From Thamnidium elegans (Eukaryota > Mucoromycota > Mucoromycetes > Mucorales > Mucoraceae), in NCBI GenBank assembly GCA_025201345.1, contig JAIXMG010000011.1, positions 868,001-932,000 of the forward strand: DNA of 64,000 nt. The letters are read 5' to 3'. Each line of letters opens with the position of its first letter. Position 1 is the stretch's first letter. Shown piece by piece: positions 34,272 to 44,319 of this stretch. The position numbers and the translations under genes are program-made. The notes beneath the pieces are model-generated. The model was not told the DNA's origin, did no database searches, and saw only the letters and a program-made list of their open reading frames with translations.

Positions 34272-34852
34272 GGAGAACGTTCAGGTATAATAGTTTATAT
34301 GTGTTTATTAAAAAAATAAAAGTTTATTGTTTATAGTGATATATTGTGACATAATTATATCAAGTGACTATTCATAAATAAAATGGGTTAAACCTTTGGA
34401 GTTAATTATCTTTAAGTATTCTATGTATTTAGTTTCTTATTATTATTAGGACTAGATTGATTTAATTTTCAATCATTTTTGCCAAGATATAACTATCACA
34501 TGATATGCTAAAATAATAAATGTTACTTTTTTCCCGGGACATAATAAAAAGAGAAAAAATAAATATTGATGTATTTATTTATTCTAAGATTATATCTTTA
34601 ACATTTATTATTTTAGCATATCATGTGATAGTTATATCTTGGCAAAAATGATTGAAAATTAAATCAATCTAGTCCTAATAATAATAAGAAACTAAATACA
34701 TAGAATACTTAAAGATAATTAACTCCAAAGGTTTAACCCATTTTATTTATGAATAGTCACTTGATATAATTATGTCACAATATATCACTATAAACAATAA
34801 ACTTTTATTTTTTTAATAAACACATATAAACTATTATACCTGAACGTTCTCC
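34272..34852. mobile_element. Foldback element: 253-bp inverted arms around a 75-bp loop
   Basis: Arms 34272-34524 and 34600-34852 are symmetric and read as inverted copies (outer end GGAGAACGTTCAGG). No coding sequence. GGAGAA is also how some Merlin ends begin, so a Merlin-derived MITE is possible; no TSD was recognised. Confidence 0.85.
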
Positions 34853-34965
34853 ATTGTTTAATTTTTATTTATATCTAAATTCAATTTTTGATCTTTTAAA
34901 AAGATTTTCCAAATATTATATTTATTCTTTTTTCTCTATTGATGTAATTTAATATATATATTTTA
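34853..34965 (-). pseudogene. Merlin transposase C-terminal remnant
   Basis: Minus-strand text with EKK and YNIWKIFLKD matches the end of the transposase at 45273-45340 (REYNIWKNFLKD) and the following AATTGAATTTA. All else of the gene is deleted. Confidence 0.75.
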
Positions 34966-35048
34966 TTTATAATATGTTTTTCAATTTTACAAGAAATTAA
35001 ATTAGTCGGAGCTTAAATATAATCTGAGACCTATATGCAGATACATCC

Positions 35049-38000
35049 AAAAATCCAAAGCTACAAACTACTGAATATTGGGATCAATTAGTACAAGAGT
35101 TTTCCAGTGTGTTTAAAGAAGAGTTACCTGGCCTCCCTCCTGATCGTGGTGTGCACCATTTAATTGATACTGGCGATGCTAATCCTGTTTCCCGTCCTCC
35201 CTACAAAATGAGTCCATTAGAATTAGACGAACTAAAAAAACAACTAACTGAATTACTTCGTTTAGGCTTAATTAAACCTAGTTCTTCCCCATGGGGCGCT
35301 GGTGTTCTTTTTGTTCGTAAGAAGCCTGATCCTGGATCAAATAAACCTGGAAGCCTTCGAATGTGTATTGATTATCGATCTTTGAATAAACTGTCGATTC
35401 GTAATAGCTCAAGTATACCTAGAATTGATGAATGTTTAGACAAAATGAGTGGTGCACGTTATTTTACAAGTTTGGATTTACGTAGTGGTTACCATCAAAT
35501 TAGAATACATCCGGATGATGTTCCAAAAACAGCTTTTAATACTAGGTACGGTCAGTACTCTTGGTTGGTAATGCCATTTGGTCTTTGTAATGCCCCACCT
35601 GTGTTCCAATCTTTAATGAATAAGATTCTTGGTGACTATATTGATAACACAACTATTGTATATCTTGATGATATTCTTATTTTTAGTAAAACACTTGAAG
35701 AACACAAAGTCCATGTTCGACAGATCTTAAACGTACTAAAAAAAGAAAAGCTGATTGCTAATTTGAAAAAGTGTGAATTTGGAAAACAAGAGTTGACTTT
35801 TGTTGGTTTCAAGATTACTGCTCATGGTATTTCTCCAAGTCCTGAAAAGGTAAAAGTAGTTCAAAATTGGCCACGAATGAAGAATGTACAAGAAGTTCGC
35901 CAATTCATTGGGTTTGCACAATTTTATAAAAGGTTTATAAAAGACTTCGCGTCGATTGCTGCGCCGTTAACAGATTTAACAAGAGGGACAGGCATAAAAA
36001 CGAGACCAATTGTTTGGACTAGTGACTGCCAAAATAGTTTTGATAGGTTAAAACAATTGTTATCATCAAGTCCTGTACTTCAAGTAGTTCGTATGGACAA
36101 GCCTTTTAGAATAGAAGTTGATGCTTCTGATCGAGGTTGCGGATCGGTGCTCCTGCAACCTGATGATGATCCTTCCTTACCTTGGCATCCACTTTGTTTT
36201 GAATCAAAAAAATATGCTGACTCGGAAACTAAATTACCTGCGCAAGAAAGGGAATTACTCGGAATTTTACATGCTTTACGTACCTGGCGTTGTTACGTTG
36301 ATGGCTGTCCTAAAGGATATACCGTATATTCGGACCACCTTCCTTTAGAGTATTTTAGATCAAAAGAGAACCCACCTAGTCGTCTGATAAGATGGATTAA
36401 TGAATTAGAACTGTATGCACCAAATATTTGTTACAAGCCAGGAAAAGAAAATATAATACCAGACATTTTATCAAGAATGGATTTCAATGCTACTAAATCA
36501 AACCTTGATATTAAACCAATGGAACCTGAATACTTATATGCTGCTTGGGATCATTTGCCTACTACTCTACGTAGTGACTGGCCTCTTTTATTAATTCCTG
36601 AAAATAGAGTTAAGGTAAAATCAATTGAAATAAAAGCTATTTTAAATAGAGAAGAAAAACACTTTCATGTTACTGCTAATCAAGTATATCGTAAAGTTGC
36701 TATAGATGCAAATTCTGGTGTAAAGAATGTACCTTTTCTACCTTTTGCGAAACGTGCTGAAACTGTTAGCAAATATCATGAATCGTTTGGTCATGCTGGT
36801 TACAAGACAATGTTAAATATATTACTTTCTCGATTTTGGTGGCCGTCTCTTAGGTTAGATATTCAACAGTGGTTGAACACTTGTCCTCAATGTCAAATTA
36901 ATAGTCGTCGCGGAAATGCTCACAGAGATGAAATGCACCCTTTAAAAGTTCCTACAGCCTTTGATAGATGGCATTTAGATTTCCTTGATTTACCTATGAC
37001 CCTAAAAGGTAATCGCTGGTTACTAATTGGTGTAGATTATGCTACGAATTGGTGTGTTGCCAGAGCGGTTCCTAGCGCCTCAAAAGAAGTAGTTGCTGAT
37101 TTTATTTACGAAGAAATCGTTATGAATTTTGGTGTTATGTCTGAAATTGTAACTGATCGAGGTGCCAACTTCACTAGTGCATTAGTTCAAGAATATGTCA
37201 AACGAATTGGATCAAAATTCAAGCTAACTTCTGCTTACCATCCAAGAACGAATTCAAAAGTAGAGCGCTTCAATGGTGTCATAAAACAAATGCTTCGCAA
37301 ATATACCAATGGTGCTCTTCATCGTTGGGATGATTTTGTTCATGCTGCTCTTTGGGCTTGTCGAATTCGTATTCATTCTACGACTGGTTTTAGTCCCTTT
37401 TATCTTACGTATGGTCGAGAACCCAAGTTACCCGGTGATACTCTACATCCATACATTGATGCTGCTACGTTTAAAGACCCTCGTACCATTGCTGATATTA
37501 CTTCTCGTGAATTGGCTAATCTAGGTCAACATCGTGCTGCTGCCGAATTTAGGCTAAAAGCAATGGCTGAAAAAGACAAAGTACGTTGGGATGCAGCTAT
37601 TAAGAAACTTACATTTGAACTAGGTGATATGGTTATGTTAACTCATGAAGGTCGTTATGGTTTAGAACCTCAGTTTAAAGGACCTTTTATTGTGGTAGAT
37701 GTCTTCCCTGATTACGGTACTTACAAGTTACAAACTTTAGCTGGTGAACCTTTGAAATCACTTGTTCATGTTGATAGACTTCGTCCTGCTCGTGGTGACC
37801 GTCCTTCCGAACCTTGGTATGACCCTACAGCTGCCCGTCGTGAATATAACGAAGCTATGAAGAATACCCCGGTTCCTTTACGTGATGATCATGTAGATCC
37901 TGTACTACCTTCGCTGTCTAGTGGTAATACCAATGATGCTCCGATTACTACGCCTATTGATGTCACACACAATATTGATCCTAGTATTATTGAAGAAGAC

Positions 38001-38459
38001 CTTACTATGCCTCTTGCTGATACCATTAATGATACCCAAGTTATAGACCATCCATTTAAAGAATCTTTTGACAAGCCTATTAGTGCTAGTCCCATTAGTG
38101 TATCCCCTTTACTTCCAGAATTATCTGTACCTGAAGACGTTGAAATGCCTATTCTCACGCCTCCACCCGATAACCCAGAATTTTTTCCCCGTCCGCCCAG
38201 TCCAATTGTACCTACCAGTGTTCAGGGTCGAACACAAGGCTTGAAAGGGGGTAATGTCAACCTGAAAATCGCTGATGGTTTGGATGCCCCGGAACTCAAC
38301 AGTTCGGTCCGAAACAATCCGGCTGGTACGACTACAGCCGAAGACCCTATGGACATCCCAGTTGATATCGAGCTCAGACTCAAGAAGACTAAGATCCAGA
38401 AAAGGAAGTTTGTGCCATCCGTTAGGAATTACGTAAGAAGGAAAAAGGCTAAGCAATAA
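35049..38459 (+). CDS. Gyp-H Pol, main part: reverse transcriptase, RNase H, integrase, LTR-encoded tail
   Basis: About 1136 residues continuing the protease frame. RT: FTSLDLRSGYHQIRI, YLDDILIFS. RNase H: FRIEVDASDRG, YTVYSDHLPLEYF. Integrase: zinc finger HESFGHAGYKT with CPQCQ; catalytic WHLDFLDL, EIVTDRGANF and TNSKVERFNGV; then a GPY-type segment (PQFKGPFIVVDVF). A Pro/Asp-rich linker of about 130 residues follows. The last 67 codons lie inside the 3' LTR and end in a very basic KKTKIQKRKFVPS and RRKKAKQ. No internal stop or frameshift was seen. Confidence 0.93.
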   Translation, partial: KNPKLQTTEYWDQLVQEFSSVFKEELPGLPPDRGVHHLIDTGDANPVSRPPYKMSPLELDELKKQLTELLRLGLIKPSSSPWGAGVLFVRKKPDPGSNKPGSLRMCIDYRSLNKLSIRNSSSIPRIDECLDKMSGARYFTSLDLRSGYHQIRIHPDDVPKTAFNTRYGQYSWLVMPFGLCNAPPVFQSLMNKILGDYIDNTTIVYLDDILIFSKTLEEHKVHVRQILNVLKKEKLIANLKKCEFGKQELTFVGFKITAHGISPSPEKVKVVQNWPRMKNVQEVRQFIGFAQFYKRFIKDFASIAAPLTDLTRGTGIKTRPIVWTSDCQNSFDRLKQLLSSSPVLQVVRMDKPFRIEVDASDRGCGSVLLQPDDDPSLPWHPLCFESKKYADSETKLPAQERELLGILHALRTWRCYVDGCPKGYTVYSDHLPLEYFRSKENPPSRLIRWINELELYAPNICYKPGKENIIPDILSRMDFNATKSNLDIKPMEPEYLYAAWDHLPTTLRSDWPLLLIPENRVKVKSIEIKAILNREEKHFHVTANQVYRKVAIDANSGVKNVPFLPFAKRAETVSKYHESFGHAGYKTMLNILLSRFWWPSLRLDIQQWLNTCPQCQINSRRGNAHRDEMHPLKVPTAFDRWHLDFLDLPMTLKGNRWLLIGVDYATNWCVARAVPSASKEVVADFIYEEIVMNFGVMSEIVTDRGANFTSALVQEYVKRIGSKFKLTSAYHPRTNSKVERFNGVIKQMLRKYTNGALHRWDDFVHAALWACRIRIHSTTGFSPFYLTYGREPKLPGDTLHPYIDAATFKDPRTIADITSRELANLGQHRAAAEFRLKAMAEKDKVRWDAAIKKLTFELGDMVMLTHEGRYGLEPQFKGPFIVVDVFPDYGTYKLQTLAGEPLKSLVHVDRLRPARGDRPSEPWYDPTAARREYNEAMKNTPVPLRDDHVDPVLPSLSSGNTNDAPITTPIDVTHNIDPSIIEEDLTMPLADTINDTQVIDHPFKESFDKPISASPISVSPLLPELSVPEDVEMPILTPPPDNPEFFPRPPSPIVPTSVQGRTQGLKGGNVNLKIADGLDAPELNSSVRNNPAGTTTAEDPMDIPVDIELRLKKTKIQKRKFVPSVRNYVRRKKAKQ

Positions 38460-38647
38460 TGAATAATGATCACCTCTTCAATATCGCATATCATTCCTAA
38501 AACCTTTACCGAATATTAAACGGATGCACTTATTATAAATATTTATGATTATCACACTACACATTATATATATATCTATTCTTTATTACTAATACTATTA
38601 TATCGCTTAACTATAAATACCCCCACTCTATAACTAATAAAACATTA
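38255..38647 (+). repeat. Gyp-H 3' LTR, truncated
   Basis: Starts TGTCAACCTG after the purine tract and follows the 5' LTR closely to AATAAAACATTA, where about 100 terminal bases are missing at the junction with the next element. Confidence 0.9.
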
Positions 38648-38654
38648 GGATCTT

Positions 38655-39704
38655 AGGTCATATATGGCCACCGCTGGATCTGGAATAATTGAGAGGGTTA
38701 AAAAATTACTATAAAAGGCGATTTTTCTTGTGTAACATAGTTTGTGTGACCATCGTGTAACATACTGCCAGAATCATTTTTGAGAGTTTTTGGTTCATTT
38801 CAATTTTTTCGCTTATAGTCACATGACTTACTTGAAATCAGCCCAGAAGTCCTCTATATGGATGTCTTGCCAAAATAAGTGAGTTTTGATGTTAGGATTT
38901 CGTCAAATAAATCGTAAAACATGGTAGATTGATCGACTACTTGTATAAGCCATCTTTTTATATGCAAATAGTGGTTCTTGGCTAAAAATAAGTATTGCTG
39001 TTAATTAGTACTTACAACGGAGGCAAATCCCGGGATTTATTTCAGGTTAAAAACCGCTCTATCGATTTCGTTAGTTGTTTTATCGTTGTATATAGATACT
39101 ATTACAGTAATAATAATAGTAATAAAGTTAGAATTAGTTACTAATAAGTAGTATTAAAAACAGAAGTAAAAAAGTAATATAGCTAAATAGTTATCAGAAT
39201 AAAAATAGGTTGCCTGTGATATTAACGGTTATAAAATAAAAGTTATATCAAAAAAATAAAATAAAAAAGTAAAATAAATAGATAATTATCAGACTAGGAA
39301 TCGATTGTTTTTTTTATTAATGAAAAAGTGTGTGTCTTATATACAAAATAAGTTAAATAAGCGCTTACCCACTTAATATGAAACATGGACAATGTTAACC
39401 ATCTAATAGTGGATGAGCAATTTGGAAATATAAATAGTTTCTTTAGAAGGTCAATTGTAACAGCGATGCGTATTATGTTTCTAATTGGCTTCTTTAACAA
39501 ACGACGTACGATAGAGGCCTGTTGATTATAAATAATGTGACTATAAGCGAAAAAATTGAAATGAACCAAAAACTCTCAAAAATGATTCTGGCAGTATGTT
39601 ACACGATGGTCACACAAACTATGTTACACAAGAAAAATCGCCTTTTATAGTAATTTTTTAACCCTCTCAATTATTCCAGATCCAGCGGTGGCCATATATG
39701 ACCT
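38655..39704. mobile_element. Non-autonomous element with 168-bp terminal inverted repeats containing repeat R1
   Basis: Arms 38655-38822 and 39537-39704 are symmetric (outer end AGGTCATATATGGCC). The interior has no transposase. It contains an R1 copy (about 39212-39530), whose apparent ORF is shared with 22460-22750 only because the DNA repeat is shared. Confidence 0.85.
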
Positions 39705-39714
39705 TTTAACCAAA

Positions 39715-39787
39715 GTATGTACTTGTGTCTTAGTGGTAAGAACCTGCATCTACGTAATTAATGAACCGGATTCGAATCCTTTAGAAA
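39715..39787 (+). pseudogene. Possible tRNA relic or tRNA-derived SINE head
   Basis: TCTTAGTGGTAAGA resembles a D-arm/A box and GGATTCGAATCC a B box at about the right distance. A T-rich run follows (39793-39806). The acceptor and anticodon stems do not pair, so it is at best decayed. Confidence 0.35.
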
Positions 39788-39849
39788 GCTTTTGTTTTTT
39801 AATTTTTCTTTCCATTTTTTCTGCTAGAATTATTTTGTTTTCTTTTGTT

Positions 39850-39996
39850 TAGATGTCAGAGTTATTTTTAATAGATAAGTCTTATAGTAATAAATGTATA
39901 GTAGTAAAAAGATGATCTTTTATTGAGTTTATATTTTAAAGTAATTTATATCTAAATTGAAGTAGTACACAGCTTATTCAATTTTAACTGTGACAA
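39850..39996 (-). repeat. Gyp-I 3' LTR, start
   Basis: On the minus strand a purine tract (TTTAGGGAGGGGATAT) is followed by TGTCACAG, the expected LTR start. The distal end is not defined; the boundary given is approximate. Confidence 0.55.
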
Positions 39997-40180
39997 TATC
40001 CCCTCCCTAAAGTTTTACTAAATTTTTTGAATCAAATACTATGATCTAAGAGAAAAAAAAATACAAAAGATTTAGTTAGAAGCGATAAATTTAATTCGAG
40101 TAAAGAATTTTGTTGTGAGTATTGTTATAGTTGATTTGGTCGTATTTTTTTTTTTTTTTTTTTTTTTAATTATAGTGTAA

Positions 40181-42221
40181 TTATTGTGCTCTTGCTATAC
40201 GAGGAATGTACCAACTGGTTGATATATTAGTGTTGTTTACAGATATTGGCTTTAATCTATCAGTATGAACCCAAGAGTTGTAAATATTTCCTTCTATTTC
40301 TTTAATTTGATATACGTTGAAATCCGGATTGCAGTTGATGATTTGATATGGTCCCATCCAATTGTATTCCAATCCTTTTTTCGATTCATGTCGTAATAGT
40401 ACGAAATCGTTCTTTTTAAATGTTTGTGATTCTTTACCCTTTATTAAACTATCCTATCTTTCTTTATCTTTTATATCTTGATTTCTTAAATTTTCTTCCG
40501 CCAAAAATCTAGTTTCTCTAAGATTTCGAATACGAGTAAGAGCATCTTCAGTAATTAAATTTGCATCTAATTCAGTAATATCATTCATATAAGGCCTGTG
40601 AAAATCACCTGGAATTTTTGGTTGAGTACCATAGACTAAAAAGAAAGGACTATAACCAGTTGTAGCGTGTTTACGTATTCGACAAGCAAATGTAACAGTA
40701 TCTATATATTCATCCCAACTATGTACATCACCATTCACATATTTTTTTAACATATTTTTGATAACTTGGTTAAGTCTTTCACATTTTGAATTACTTCTCG
40801 GATGATAAGCACTGGTAAACGTATGTTTTGATCGAATCTTATTTATATACTGTTTTAATACTTTTGACATAAAATTGGCACCGCGATCTGTAAATATTTC
40901 AACTGAATTACCAAATTTTAATACAATTTCTTCATATATAAATCGAACAATTTCATCTCCAGTCGCATTTTTTAGAGCACGGATTATTGGCCAATTAGTA
41001 GAGTAATCAACTGCTACTAATATCCATCGCTTTTCATTTTTTGTTGTAGGTAACTCACCTATAAAATCAAGATGCCATCGAGAAAAGGCCGGTGGTACAT
41101 CTAGTGGTCTCATTGGCGAATGGTGTATACCTTTTTCAGTACGACTTGCAAGTTGACATTGTTGACATGATTTAACCAATCTGTGATATCTTGTTGAATA
41201 CCTGGCCACCATATTCTATTTTTTAATTGATGAAATACGGATATTTGGCTAAGGTGACCGTATGCAATATGGAAATCATTAATAAGATCTGCACGTTGAT
41301 GAAACGGAATAAACTTGAGTTCTGTTGTATCATCTGATTTCGGGTTTTTGATTATCTTAAAAATATGTTTATTTTTGACAATAAGTTTACTTTTATTTTG
41401 TTGTAATTCTTGACTTAATAATGGAGGCCACTGGTCTTCTTCACGAAAATATAACAAAGGCCAATCTTGAATAGGGTCATCCTTGATTGATTTAATTGGT
41501 TTACTTAATGATGAAGGATTATTTGTATTATATAGGTATTTTGGTTGGAGTGATGTATTTGCAGGAATGCAATTACGTCCATCACGACGAGATAGTAAGT
41601 CAGGAATAATATTTTCTTTACCAGCTTTGTATTGTATATTAGGATTGTACAATTCAATTTCAGACATCCATCTTACTAGTCGAGGCACAGGGTGTTTTTG
41701 ATCACGATAGTATTTTAGTGGTAAATGATCAGTGAATACAGTGTATTCCTTACCATCAATAAAACATCGCCATTTTCTTAAAGCAATTAAAATGGCCAAC
41801 ATTTCTCTTTCTTGAGCAGGATATACCCTTTCTTCTTTACTGTATCGTTTACTTTCAAAAGCTAATGGTTTCCAGTTATTATTACTATCTTGTTGCAGGA
41901 GTACAGCACCTGCTGCAAAATCAGAACTATCACATTCGATACGAAAAGGTTTATTCATATCCGGTGTAAGTAATATGGGTGCCGAAGATAATTTTTGTTT
42001 TAATATATCAAAAGCGACTTGGCATTGCGGAGTCCATATAATAGATCGGGTTTTATATCCTGTACCTGCTGTTAAGTCTGTAAGTGATGAGGCAATATGT
42101 GCAAAACGAGGAATAAATCGACGATAATATTGTGTTAAACCGAGAAATTGACGTACTTGTTGAACATTTGTTGGTATAGGCCATTTTTGAATAGCTTCTG
42201 TTTTTTGTTTTGAAGGAGCAA
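40181..42221 (-). pseudogene. Gyp-I Pol: reverse transcriptase end, RNase H, integrase (broken)
   Basis: Minus strand: RT C-terminus (VQQVRQFLGLTQYYRRFI), RNase H (FRIECDSSDFAAGAVLL, YTVFTDHLPLKYY), integrase (WWPGIQQDI, CQQCQ, WHLDFIGELP, EIFTDRGANF, NSKCERLNQ) and C-terminal YNWMGPYQI. A one-base deletion near 41172 shifts frame between DWL and KSCQQC, and a TGG to TAG change near 40455 stops it after KDKER. Its RT is cut at 42221 by the Gyp-K LTR. The relative at 62992-64000 lacks these two lesions. Confidence 0.9.
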
Positions 42222-42623
42222 TGAAATATACGATAGAAAATAAGTCCTTTAGAGTATTGATAAAAGTCTTAGTTGTGATTGTTTTTATTTTAGATGAAAA
42301 AGAAGGATGTATTTATACTAAAGGGGTTATACAATTAGCCATTCTAATTGTAGAGTAAGAAAAGTCAGTTTTAAATATCATAAGGATTATGGTTAATCCT
42401 TATTGATAATCCGATTGGTTTAAGCATTTATGCGCATTGTGTTTAATTGGTAGTTCTTATTATTAAATGGCAGTTGCCCTGTCATTGATAATAATAATGG
42501 ATGATTGTTTAGGATAATTCTATATTGTATTATTAATCGTCTATGTTTAATAATGTTTAGTTTTGATGTGCTATATCGTAATAATAACGAAGATGAAGAG
42601 GGATATATAGTCTGTATATATCA
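42222..42623 (-). repeat. Gyp-K 3' LTR (402 bp)
   Basis: Minus orientation, TGATATATACAG...GTATATTTCA. It is preceded on that strand by a purine tract (GGCGGGGGATAA), so it is the 3' LTR of the adjoining Gyp-K body. Same length as the solo copy at 54883-55284. Confidence 0.93.
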
Positions 42624-43049
42624 TTATCCCCCGCCAAATGGAGGCAACATTTTTTGAGTAGTAGATTTTTCGCATGAAAATACTGAGATCAATTTGTGAG
42701 AAAAATTTGGATCTATTTTTTTTTATGTGTAACCAACCAGCATATGAGCGGATCATAGTGAGAAATATAAAAGATTATCAGAATAGAGCAGGTGCTATTG
42801 TTGACGTGAATCGTGACATAACTTTGTTGAATAAGGGGAAGAGAGAGAGAGAGAGAGAGAAAAGAATTGCTTTTTAAGAACAAAAAATTCTAAAATATAA
42901 ATCTTGAAAAAAAAAAAAAAAATGTATGTTTTTGTAATGTATAATAGAGAAGAGAGAAATAATATAATGCAGGAATGAACTATCTGAAAAACCCTTATAA
43001 AAAACCTCGTGAGGAAAAATAATAAGTATTGAAGGGAAAAGATATATCA
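42624..43049. other. Gyp-K 3' untranslated region
   Basis: Lies between the integrase stop and the 3' LTR. Contains a GA microsatellite (42842-42863), a poly-A run and, next to the LTR, the GGCGGGGGA purine tract (read on the minus strand). No supportable ORF. Confidence 0.7.
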
Positions 43050-44060
43050 TTATGCGGGTGAAGTAGAATCAAGGCGACGAGACTTTCGCTTCTCGTGTCG
43101 TTCAGAACGATCAGGAATATGACGGATATTGACAGTCTTTGGTAACTTTTGATTACCTGTAGAAATGACTGAATTTCTACGGGCCCAATACTTTTCAATG
43201 TGTGTTTTATCTGGGAAATGACTGGTAGGTTCCCAGGTATCATCGTCTGTAGTGTAACCTTTCCATCTTACGCGATAAAGATAGTTGGTAGGATTACTGC
43301 CTTTATGTGACACAATACTTTGTACTTCATAAAAGTCATTGTTATCTTGCGATGGTGATGCATCCTGTTTCTTAACGTTATCTGTGGAAATAAGTTTAAT
43401 TTGGGATGTAGGTATATCCCGGGATAAAAGATTTTTGGCACTATCCATGAGGACATAAGATCCATTTGAGGTATGATTGATGATATGGAAGGGACCAAGA
43501 TAGCGTTCTTCAGTTTTTCCACTTCGAAGCACATTTTTAATCATGACTGTAGCACCAATAGGGTATTTATCAGTAATTATTTTATGTGTTTTCATAAAAC
43601 GAGCTTTGTCTTTAGCTTGTGTGGTTTGAATGCGTTTAGTTAAAGCGGGAATAAGGTATTCGTTAACTGTTTTAAACTTAGCAGCGATGGCATCAGAATT
43701 AATCGAAGACTGGTCGAAATTTGGATTAACATTTGTATGATTAGAAAAATCATTTGCGCGTCTGTTAAACATAACGGCAAAAGGTGTAGAATGATGAAGT
43801 CGTGAAACTTTTAAATTTAATGCTAATTGAGTAGCGGGTAGGAGAGTGTCCCATTGGCTTTTAACACCTTGTAGCTTTTTTATAAGTGTACGTTTAGTGG
43901 AATGAACGTAGGCCTCATTCGTGCCATTCGAATTTGGAGTGTATGCAAGGCTTAAGCGGTGATCGACACCTAAGTGAGTAAGAACTTCTTCTACTAACTG
44001 ATTAGTAAACTCAAGCCCTCTGTCAGTCTGTAATACTTTTACTAGGCCGAAAGTAGTAAA
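43050..44060 (-). CDS. Gyp-K integrase C-terminal half with chromodomain (detached 3' part of pol)
   Basis: From the Tc1 junction: FTTFGLVKVLQTDRGLEF (second catalytic Asp), YTPNSNGTNEAYVHSTKR (catalytic Glu), a region with GPFHIINHTSNGSYVL, then a chromodomain: YEVQSIVSHKG, YLYRVRWKGYTTDDDTWEPT, HIEKYWARR. It ends in a basic tail. No stops. Its upstream half is 10.7 kb away on the same strand. The first in-frame ATG is at 43772. Confidence 0.9.
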   Translation of the reverse strand, partial: FTTFGLVKVLQTDRGLEFTNQLVEEVLTHLGVDHRLSLAYTPNSNGTNEAYVHSTKRTLIKKLQGVKSQWDTLLPATQLALNLKVSRLHHSTPFAVMFNRRANDFSNHTNVNPNFDQSSINSDAIAAKFKTVNEYLIPALTKRIQTTQAKDKARFMKTHKIITDKYPIGATVMIKNVLRSGKTEERYLGPFHIINHTSNGSYVLMDSAKNLLSRDIPTSQIKLISTDNVKKQDASPSQDNNDFYEVQSIVSHKGSNPTNYLYRVRWKGYTTDDDTWEPTSHFPDKTHIEKYWARRNSVISTGNQKLPKTVNIRHIPDRSERHEKRKSRRLDSTSPA

Positions 44061-44319
44061 TACAGTGGGAGAAGAAACTGTTCACGTGTTTGAAAAATCT
44101 ATATAAAATGCATTAAATACGAGTAAATAAGTTCCATAGGATCCCAATATTAATGGAACATAAACTTTTAGTTCTCAAACATATTCTACTAAATTTTTAA
44201 ACAGTTTGAATGATGGCATCATTTAATATAATTTTTTATTTCGCTGAATATAACGTGAACAGTTTTTTCCGTGTGGTTAAAAATAACGGGTCATTATGTA
44301 TAAAGGTCTCATATATTTT

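Larger units (their letters stand above)
31435..35048 (-). mobile_element. Merlin element copy 1, non-autonomous, with nested elements
   Basis: Flanked by the 8-bp TSD AAAAATCC (31427-31434 and 35049-35056). Left end GGGTCATTATGTATTAAGG, right end (reverse) GGATGTATCTGCATATAGG, both followed by TCTCA. It keeps the accessory ORF but only the last 30 or so codons of the transposase near 34860-34960. Between them sit a DDE transposon with 377-bp inverted repeats (32357-34231) and a foldback sequence (34272-34852). Confidence 0.9.
29206..38647 (+). mobile_element. Gyp-H, Ty3-type LTR retrotransposon interrupted by a Merlin element
   Basis: Order: 5' LTR 29206-29694, primer-binding-like TGGTAGCACCAG at 29697, gag, protease, [Merlin insertion 31435-35048], reverse transcriptase, RNase H, integrase, purine tract GAAAGGGGGTAA, 3' LTR from 38255 cut off at about 38647. 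This is the most complete LTR element in the window. With the Merlin and one AAAAATCC copy removed, the pol frame is continuous. Confidence 0.93.

Noticed and set aside
44063..44270. Independent 200-bp MITE (and a second at 54604-54811)
   Set aside because: At first each looked like a small element with inverted ends; the TA duplications and the restored Gyp-K frame show they are the two arms of one Tc1-like element.
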